Source of the DNA: an uncultured Actinomycetes bacterium
GTDB taxonomy: Bacteria > Actinomycetota > Actinomycetes > Nanopelagicales > Nanopelagicaceae
DNA length: 5,555 nucleotides
Direction of reading: 5' to 3'
NCBI GenBank assembly: GCA_903867285.1
Contig: CAIPQX010000069.1
Span: 1-5,555 of the forward strand
Below the pieces are notes generated by a model, which was given only the letters and a program-made list of their open reading frames with translations, ran no database searches and was not told the origin of the DNA. Of this stretch, positions 1-5,048 are shown in pieces. How positions within the stretch are numbered: the stretch's first letter is position 1; each line of letters opens with the position of its first letter. The translations under genes and the position numbers were made by a program.

Positions 1-561
1 ATCACGCCGCCACAATTTGGGTCGACGACTGGATTGGCACTGGGAACCGGTACTGCACTCGGGGGTGGCTCTACATCGCTCTCTGGTGGAACGACGACTC
101 CGGTCACGCCTGCTGCTACACCAACACCTGCATCGACAAAAAAAGCCACGACGACTCCGACAAAAAAAGCGACAAAGACTCCGACAAAGACACCAACGAA
201 GAAACCTACAGGTGGAACGAAGGCGACTACGCCGCCTCCGGCATCAACTCCCACTCCAGTTTCCACGCCTAATCCGGCGGGCGTCAGCGGCACATTCACC
301 GGTGCTCAGGGCAATACTCGTTTTGGCCCAGTACAGGTGCAAATCACCGTTGTTAATGGAAAGATCACAAACGCTGTTGCTCTTACCTATCCAACTGGAT
401 CGTTTCGCGATCAACAGATCAACCAGCAAGCGATTCCGTACTTGATCCAAGAGACCTTGGCAGCGCAATCTGCAAATATTCAAGGTGTTGGTGGCGCTTC
501 ATATACTTCACAAGGATGGGCTAATTCATTGCAATCTGCGTTGACGAAAGCAGGTTTGTAA
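1..561 (+). CDS. FMN-binding domain protein, C-terminal part (5' end outside window)
   Basis: The frame is open from base 1, so the gene begins upstream; 186 residues are visible. Numbering from the first visible codon, residues 1-35 are Gly/Ser/Thr-rich. Residues 36-92 are a Thr/Pro/Lys/Ala linker with repeated TPTKK-like units. Residues 94-186 form an FMN_bind domain: a start like GVSGTFTG, then FGPVQVQITVVNGKI at 108-122, YP at 130-131, IPYLIQETLAAQSA at 145-158 and the C-terminal GGASYTS at 164-170, followed by SLQSAL. In this family the last motif is usually SGATYTS, and ApbE esterifies FMN to its Thr; here that position is Ser167. The linker suggests an exported or membrane-tethered protein that carries electrons outside the membrane, but no signal peptide is visible because the N-terminus is missing. 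The adjacent apbE gene supports covalent flavinylation. A TTG at 34 could act as an internal start but would cut into the low-complexity region and is not favoured. Confidence 0.87.
   Translation: MTPPQFGSTTGLALGTGTALGGGSTSLSGGTTTPVTPAATPTPASTKKATTTPTKKATKTPTKTPTKKPTGGTKATTPPPASTPTPVSTPNPAGVSGTFTGAQGNTRFGPVQVQITVVNGKITNAVALTYPTGSFRDQQINQQAIPYLIQETLAAQSANIQGVGGASYTSQGWANSLQSALTKAGL
134..170 (+). repeat. Direct repeat with two A7 tracts in the linker
   Basis: The 13-base unit CGACAAAAAAAGC occurs at 134-146 and again at 158-170, an exact 24-base (8-codon) offset. It encodes repeated TKKA units in the Thr/Pro/Lys linker. Related but diverged units (CCGACAAAGAC and CCAACGAAGAA) follow to about 205. 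The repeat probably arose by duplication of the linker. Each copy contains seven consecutive A residues. Confidence 0.8.
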
Positions 562-1332
562 TTGGTCGAGAGAGCACATACAACAGCTGAGATTGATGTC
601 TGGGGCACCATTCTCTACATCGAGGTGGCCTCCACCAAAGTTGGTTTGGATGAACTCAACGCCGGTCTAGCTCAAGTCATTGATTATGTTCGGTTGATTG
701 ACGAAGAGTTTTCAACTTACAAACCCACGTCCCAGGTCTCGCAGATTCGACGCGGTGAGTTAAAGATTGAAAATGCATCGGCACAGATGCAAGAGGTCTG
801 GCACCTCTGCGAGGTTGCTCGCGTACTTACAGATGGTTCCTTTGATCCCTGGGTTGTTAAAGGTGGCTACGACCCGTCTGGTTACGTAAAAGGATGGGCG
901 GCAGAAGGTTGCGCCCGAATCTTGCAGCGCCATGGGGCAGAAAATATTCAGGTGAATGCCTCGGGGGATTTATATCTTGCCGGCGGCTACGAGAACGGTA
1001 AGCCGTGGGCGATCGGCGTGCGCAGCCCCGAGAATAAATTTGAAGTCCTCAAAATATTTGAGATCTACGAGGGCGCGATTGCTACATCGGGTACCTACGA
1101 GCTTGGTGCTCACATCAAGGATCCACATTCTGGGTTGATCGCGATTGGTGCCCGCAGCGCCACGGTGCTCGGGCCAGATGGTGGGCTCTGTGATGCCCTG
1201 GCAACCTCTCTGATCGTCGCCGGCCAGGATGGGGCTGCCTACTTCACCAAGCCTGAACTGGCTGAATACAAGGTCTGGGTCATCAATCGAAACGAAGATA
1301 CCGCTTGGAGTATCGCCGAGCCTTCCGCCTAA
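562..1332 (+). CDS. apbE: FAD:protein FMN transferase (ApbE family)
   Basis: This 256-residue protein transfers FMN from FAD to a Thr or Ser of FMN_bind-type proteins, in a Mg-dependent reaction. Family landmarks appear in order: VWGTILYIEV at 13-22 (the usual MGT strand), a DEEFSTYKPTSQVSQIRRGE-like segment at 47-66, DPSGYVKGWA at 104-113 with the conserved Lys110, SGD at 134-136 (usually GGD), AIATSGTYE at 172-180, HIKDPHSG at 184-191, and DALAT at 211-215, whose Asp and Thr bind the metal in characterised members. All core catalytic elements are present. The TTG at 562 was chosen because it directly follows the upstream TAA and keeps the first beta strand; a weak purine stretch (AAAGCAGG, about 546-553) precedes it. 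No signal peptide or lipobox is visible, unlike many ApbE proteins that act outside the membrane, so it is probably cytoplasmic. It is surely coupled to the FMN_bind gene upstream, its likely substrate. Confidence 0.93.
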   Translation: MVERAHTTAEIDVWGTILYIEVASTKVGLDELNAGLAQVIDYVRLIDEEFSTYKPTSQVSQIRRGELKIENASAQMQEVWHLCEVARVLTDGSFDPWVVKGGYDPSGYVKGWAAEGCARILQRHGAENIQVNASGDLYLAGGYENGKPWAIGVRSPENKFEVLKIFEIYEGAIATSGTYELGAHIKDPHSGLIAIGARSATVLGPDGGLCDALATSLIVAGQDGAAYFTKPELAEYKVWVINRNEDTAWSIAEPSA

Positions 1333-1394
1333 TTCTCAGGTAATTAACAGTAAAAGGCTGGTTTAATCACAAGAACGTTATCTAGGGTGAGGGA
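1333..1394. other. Intergenic spacer between the flavinylation and ABC modules
   Basis: These 62 A/T-rich bases are the only real gap in the window. No GC-rich stem followed by a T run is present, so no intrinsic terminator is called. A TTAACA at 1344-1349 resembles a -35 box, but no well-spaced TANNNT -10 box follows it, so no promoter is called. The 3' end holds the Shine-Dalgarno-like sequence of the adaptor gene. Read-through transcription from apbE is therefore possible. Confidence 0.6.
1384..1393 (+). promoter_or_regulatory. Ribosome binding site of the adaptor gene
   Basis: AGGGTGAGGG lies one base before the ATG at 1395. The AGGGTGA part (1384-1390) can pair with the 16S anti-Shine-Dalgarno region four bases upstream of the start. 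It supports ATG 1395 as the start, which also gives a clean signal-anchor N-terminus. Confidence 0.6.
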
Positions 1395-3131
1395 ATGAAT
1401 AAATCCCGACTCCGAATCTTGATAATAAATCTAGTAATCATCGTGGCGATCGCTTCGGTCGGCTTTTGGGGGTATTCCTCCCTTCATCCTAAAGCGGCCC
1501 CGGTAGCGCTCTCCACTGTCACCGTTACACGTGGTGACGTGTCATCAACTGTATCTTCTTCGGGAACCGTTATTAGCCCCAGTGACATTGCGCTCGCTCC
1601 AACAACTTCTGGCACTCTCGCTAAACTGAATGTCAAAGTTGGACAATCTGTTTCAGCAGGCCAAGTTTTGGCTCAGATGGACACAACAAGTTTGAGCAGT
1701 GCGCTCGCACAAGCGGAGTCGAGCTTGGCGCAGGCACAAGCTAATTTGGCGGCAATCAGCACAACAGTTGCGACATCTTCATTGCAACTGCAGAACGATC
1801 AAACTGGCGTCACAACTGCGCAGAATAATTTGGCATATCAACAAACCCTGATCGCAGCGGCGCAAACTACAGATGCGAACAATATTGCTGCGGCACTCAA
1901 TAAGTTGAACAACGACAAGATCACAACTACGCAAAACGTCGGGCTGTACCAAGCCAGCGTCGACACCGCGAAGAATTCTTTGGCAAATGCGCAATTGACA
2001 TACAACAATTACGAAGGCTTATATGGGCCTGCTGGAATTACTCCCGCTTTCTGTGCCTCAATCAATACGATTAACGCTAACTGCACCACTCTTACGCAAG
2101 ATCAAAGTGCGGTAACGGCGGCGCAAACCTCATATAACAATTCTCTGATTACCCAACAGCAAAGTTTGGCAAAGGATGTGCAAACGATTGCTGCTGACGA
2201 ACAGAGTTATTCTGATGCGCAGTCAACTGCCGCACTGAACACCAAGAAGAATGCGCAAACACTTGCGAGTGCTCAGGCATCTATTGACTCAGCACAATCT
2301 GCACTCAAGTTATATCAACTTCAGAACAACGGGTCGGCAACTGCAACTTCTACTACTGTAGATCAAGCACAAGTGACCGTTGCCCAAGCTAATCTGGTAA
2401 TCGCACAAAAGAACTTGGCTGGCGCGACCGTAGTTGCCCCAGTATCGGGAAAGATTGCTTCGATATCTAACACATTGATTGGTGCAAATATCAGTCCAAA
2501 TGTGACGCCTACCAATGGGGCAACTGGAGCTACCGGCTTCATTGTGCTGACCAATGTTGGTGGGTTGCAGGTCACCGCCGGTTTTTCGGAGTCGGATGTG
2601 GCGAAGATTTCAGTCGGTCAGAGCGCTTCTATGGCCTTTACCGCACTTCCTAATGCACTTGGCGATGCCAAGGTATCTGCTGTTGCCTTGTTGCCAACCA
2701 CATCAAGTGGCGCCACGACCTATACCGTGACCTTCCAACTAACAGGCAAAGTCGCTGGTCTTAAGCCTGGGATGACTGCCACCGCAACCGTGATTGTCGC
2801 TGACTCACCTAATGCCATTTCGGTGACATCGCGTGCAGTTACGACTCGCGGCACGCGCACAACCGTTAACGTTGTAACAACAGTAGGCGGAAAGAAAGTC
2901 GAAACTCCAACAACTGTTCTCGTAGGTATCGTCGGTGATTCGAGTGACGAAATTTTGTCAGGACTTAAAGTCGGACAGCTCGTTGCTCTACCTGCTGTCG
3001 TAAGTTCATCCTCATCACTCACCGGTGTCCCTTCTGTCCTAGGTGGCGCGGGAATCACCGGCGCAACTGGCGGTGGAGGCCGTGGAGGCGGCGGCGGTGG
3101 AGGCGGTGCGGGCGGTGGATTCGGTGGTTGA
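1395..3131 (+). CDS. MacA/HlyD-like periplasmic adaptor (membrane-fusion) protein
   Basis: This 578-residue protein is the envelope adaptor of the ABC transporter encoded downstream. Residues 1-6 are basic. Residues 8-27 form one membrane helix, probably a signal anchor with the C-terminus outside. Residues about 40-97 form the first half of the lipoyl-like domain (SGTLAKLNVKVGQSVSAGQVLAQMD). Residues about 98-345 are Ala/Gln/Ser-rich, low in Gly and Pro, and predicted as a long alpha-hairpin, broken at about 208-237 by a Gly/Pro-containing insert with Cys220 and Cys230. The second lipoyl half follows (GATVVAPVSGKIASI, 343-357), then a beta-barrel region (LQVTAGFSESDVAKISVGQ, 391-409) and a membrane-proximal domain (about 475-535). 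A polyglycine tail fills 559-578. The protein is longer than typical MacA (around 370-390 residues), because of the hairpin and tail. It overlaps the ATPase gene by 8 bases. The exported substrate cannot be told from sequence. Confidence 0.9.
   Translation: MNKSRLRILIINLVIIVAIASVGFWGYSSLHPKAAPVALSTVTVTRGDVSSTVSSSGTVISPSDIALAPTTSGTLAKLNVKVGQSVSAGQVLAQMDTTSLSSALAQAESSLAQAQANLAAISTTVATSSLQLQNDQTGVTTAQNNLAYQQTLIAAAQTTDANNIAAALNKLNNDKITTTQNVGLYQASVDTAKNSLANAQLTYNNYEGLYGPAGITPAFCASINTINANCTTLTQDQSAVTAAQTSYNNSLITQQQSLAKDVQTIAADEQSYSDAQSTAALNTKKNAQTLASAQASIDSAQSALKLYQLQNNGSATATSTTVDQAQVTVAQANLVIAQKNLAGATVVAPVSGKIASISNTLIGANISPNVTPTNGATGATGFIVLTNVGGLQVTAGFSESDVAKISVGQSASMAFTALPNALGDAKVSAVALLPTTSSGATTYTVTFQLTGKVAGLKPGMTATATVIVADSPNAISVTSRAVTTRGTRTTVNVVTTVGGKKVETPTTVLVGIVGDSSDEILSGLKVGQLVALPAVVSSSSSLTGVPSVLGGAGITGATGGGGRGGGGGGGGAGGGFGG
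3069..3128 (+). repeat. GGN-repeat tract encoding the adaptor's polyglycine tail
   Basis: Sixty bases made almost wholly of GGC, GGT and GGA codons encode residues 559-578, interrupted only by Arg, Ala and Phe codons. The tract contains many closely spaced GG pairs. It runs into the start codon of the ATPase gene at 3124, so it is at once coding sequence, low-complexity repeat and the leader of the next gene. Confidence 0.85.
3114..3119 (+). promoter_or_regulatory. Possible ribosome binding site of the ATPase gene, inside the polyglycine codons
   Basis: GGTGGA lies four bases before GTG 3124. It is one of several GGTGG/GGAGG-like stretches supplied by the glycine codons, so the exact site is uncertain. 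It is the sequence reason to accept a GTG start that overlaps the adaptor's stop. Confidence 0.4.
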
Positions 3132-3831
3132 TAAGTTACCTGTCATAGAAGTTCGCGACGCCATAAAGCGTTATGGTGTTGGTGATGCATCGATCTTCGC
3201 TCTCAATGGTGTGAGTCTGACCATAGAAGCTGGCGAATATGTAGCAATCATGGGTCCATCGGGTTCGGGTAAATCCACCCTGATGAACATCTTGGGCGCA
3301 CTCGACAACATGACCAGCGGCGAATACTTCTTGGATGGCATCGAAATTTCTTCGATGGATGAAATCCATCTTTCGATCGTCCGCGGCCGAAAGATCGGAT
3401 TTATTTTCCAATCTTTCAACTTGATTCCGCGGACGACCGCTATTGCGAATGTCGAACTACCGATGGCATATCAAGGCGTTAAGACCAAGGAGCGTCGTGA
3501 ACGCGCCCTGGTAGCACTTGATGTTGTCGGACTCGGCGATCGCATCAATCACGAGCCAACAGAGTTATCTGGTGGACAGCAACAACGCGTAGCAGTGGCA
3601 CGTGCCCTCGTTACTCGCCCCGCACTTCTTTTGGCCGATGAGCCAACTGGCGCCCTGGATTCTAAATCGACGGCGGACTTGTTGGACCTTTTCGATCAGA
3701 TCAATGCCGCGGGACGCACCGTCGTTGTTATCACCCACGAACTCGATGTTGCGCACCGTGCCAAGAGAATTATTCGTATGCGCGATGGCAAGATCGTCAG
3801 CGATGAACTCAATAAGGAGCGCGTCGCATGA
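3124..3831 (+). CDS. ABC transporter ATP-binding protein, MacB/LolD type
   Basis: This 235-residue cytoplasmic ATPase drives the permease encoded next. Numbering from GTG 3124, it has Walker A GPSGSGKST at 44-52, the Q-loop Gln96 in IGFIFQSFNLIP, the signature LSGGQQQ at 148-154, Walker B LLLADEP at 168-174 followed by TGALDS, and the H-loop His205 in VVITHE. The QSFNLIP and ADEPTGALDS forms are typical of the LolD/MacB/FtsE group, and the length fits that group (about 220-240). The frame stays open upstream to 3043, but that extension reads through the polyglycine DNA of the adaptor gene and gives a Val/Ala/Glu-rich string unlike the family. GTG 3124 gives the usual short lead-in, IEVRDAIKRYG. 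Nothing is missing from the catalytic set. The gene overlaps the adaptor by 8 bases and the permease by 4, so expression is probably coupled. Confidence 0.95.
   Translation: MVDKLPVIEVRDAIKRYGVGDASIFALNGVSLTIEAGEYVAIMGPSGSGKSTLMNILGALDNMTSGEYFLDGIEISSMDEIHLSIVRGRKIGFIFQSFNLIPRTTAIANVELPMAYQGVKTKERRERALVALDVVGLGDRINHEPTELSGGQQQRVAVARALVTRPALLLADEPTGALDSKSTADLLDLFDQINAAGRTVVVITHELDVAHRAKRIIRMRDGKIVSDELNKERVA
3814..3819 (+). promoter_or_regulatory. Ribosome binding site of the permease gene
   Basis: AAGGAG sits eight bases before ATG 3828, inside the last codons of the ATPase gene. It is the strongest Shine-Dalgarno match in the window and fixes the permease start within an ATGA stop/start overlap. 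Confidence 0.85.
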
Positions 3832-5048
3832 GTGTCTTTGAAATCGTTCGCTTCGCAATCCGCGGACTCTTCACTAACCGGCTCCGTACCTTTCTCACCG
3901 TTCTAGGCATCACTATCGGTGTTGCATCGGTGATTATTTTGCTTGCGGTCGGCAACGGCTCTAGTAAGGCGATCCAGGCTTCCCTTGACCGCCTTGGTAC
4001 CAACTCCCTGCAGGTCCGATCGGGAGGTGGGGGCTTTGGTGCTCGCGCCCGCGCGAGTGCTTCATCCCAAAAACCATTAACGATTTTGGATGCCGCAGCG
4101 CTGATGGATAAGACCCAGGCTCCGGATATCCTGCAAGTTGCGCCCATCGCTTCTACCAACGGAACTTGCGTTGTTGGAGCTAGCACAACTACTCCATCTA
4201 CCTTTTATGGAACGTGGCCCGCCTACTATAAAGCGAGCAATACCTCGATCCAGTCTGGCTCCTATTTCACCAATGATGATGTGACACAGGGACGGCGGGT
4301 TGCTCTCATTGGGCAGACGACTGCAACTGCGCTCTTCGGTACTACAAGTCCAATTGGACAGACAATGCGCTGCTCCGGAATCGAATTCACAGTTATCGGT
4401 TTGACGACTGTTAAAGGTGCATCTGGTTTTCAAGATGGGGACAGTTTGGTTTTGATTCCAATCACAACGATGGAAAATTCCATCACGGGTAATCAACCGT
4501 TATCGAGCATCATCGTTGAAGCTACAAATTCAAAGACGACAGATGCTGCGCAAACCGAACTCACCACGATTCTTGATGCCAGGCATGGGATCTCTGGCCG
4601 CAAGACCGCAGATTTCAGTGTTTTTAATCAGGCATCACTTCTGACAACGGCCTCAACGAGTTCAAAGACATTCACCACTCTGCTAGGAATGGTTGCCGCG
4701 ATCTCACTATTAGTCGGCGGTATTGGAATCACAAACATCATGTTGGTTACAGTCATCGAACGAACTCGCGAAATCGGTATCCGTAAGGCTATTGGCGCTC
4801 CTAAGGGCGCGATCTTGAGTCAGTTCTTGATCGAAGCAACGATATTGTCGGTCTTAGGTGGGGCGCTCGGAGTTTTGGTGGGATTTATAGGAAGCCACTT
4901 CACCATCGCCGGCACAAAGCCAGTCATCGTTCCAGCATCTGTCTTTTTGGCCTTCGGAGTAAGCATCTTGATCGGTGTCTTCTTCGGTGGCTACCCAGCA
5001 TCACGCGCAGCATCACTACGACCAATCGAGGCACTCCGTCATGAATGA
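3828..5048 (+). CDS. MacB/FtsX-family ABC transporter permease
   Basis: This 406-residue integral membrane protein pairs with the ATPase encoded just before it. Its layout is the four-helix type VII ABC fold: a short amphipathic start (residues 1-18, FEIVRFAIRGLFTNRLRT), a first membrane helix at about 21-42, a large external MacB_PCD-like domain at about 43-280, then helices at about 282-308, 331-357 and 368-388. The conserved ERTREIGIRKAIGA (311-324) after the second helix and GGYPASRAASLRPIEALRHE (387-406) at the C-terminus are hallmark cytoplasmic segments of the family. The external domain starts with a Gly-rich patch (SGGGGFGARARAS, 65-77) and contains two cysteines, Cys114 and Cys182, that could form a disulfide. 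Length matches the family (about 400). With the adaptor it should act by mechanotransmission rather than by a classical transport channel. It overlaps the next gene by 8 bases. Confidence 0.95.
   Translation: MSVFEIVRFAIRGLFTNRLRTFLTVLGITIGVASVIILLAVGNGSSKAIQASLDRLGTNSLQVRSGGGGFGARARASASSQKPLTILDAAALMDKTQAPDILQVAPIASTNGTCVVGASTTTPSTFYGTWPAYYKASNTSIQSGSYFTNDDVTQGRRVALIGQTTATALFGTTSPIGQTMRCSGIEFTVIGLTTVKGASGFQDGDSLVLIPITTMENSITGNQPLSSIIVEATNSKTTDAAQTELTTILDARHGISGRKTADFSVFNQASLLTTASTSSKTFTTLLGMVAAISLLVGGIGITNIMLVTVIERTREIGIRKAIGAPKGAILSQFLIEATILSVLGGALGVLVGFIGSHFTIAGTKPVIVPASVFLAFGVSILIGVFFGGYPASRAASLRPIEALRHE
5028..5031 (+). promoter_or_regulatory. Likely ribosome binding site of the small membrane protein gene
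   Basis: GAGG lies nine bases before ATG 5041, within the conserved IEALRHE codons at the end of the permease. It supports starting the last gene at 5041 instead of at the ATGs at 5045 or 5048, whose shared frame ends within a few codons. Confidence 0.55.

Noticed and set aside
17..445. Arg/Leu-rich open frame of 142 codons overlapping the FMN_bind gene
   Set aside because: It is frame 2 of the repeat-rich linker DNA. The product is low-complexity and resembles no family, while frame 1 carries a clear FMN_bind domain.
1343..1367. Weak inverted repeat ATTAAC...GTTTAAT as a terminator
   Set aside because: The stem is imperfect, short and AT-only, and no T run follows it.
1344..1384. Possible promoter in the 62-base spacer (TTAACA at 1344, TATCTA at 1379)
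   Set aside because: The two boxes are 29 bases apart, far from the usual 16-18, and no better -10 box lies at the right distance.
2720..3058. Antisense open frame of 112 codons within the adaptor gene
   Set aside because: It is Thr/Val/Pro-rich, lies opposite a well-supported gene, and has no family resemblance.
3043..3123. N-terminal extension of the ATPase back to 3043
   Set aside because: It reads the adaptor's polyglycine codons in another frame, giving a Val/Ala/Glu string. ATPases of this group begin just before the IEV...KRYG strand, which GTG 3124 provides.
3809..4496. Two antisense open frames opposite the permease (3809-4186 and 4077-4496)
   Set aside because: The sense frame has full FtsX/MacB hallmarks, and the antisense products are low-quality shadows.
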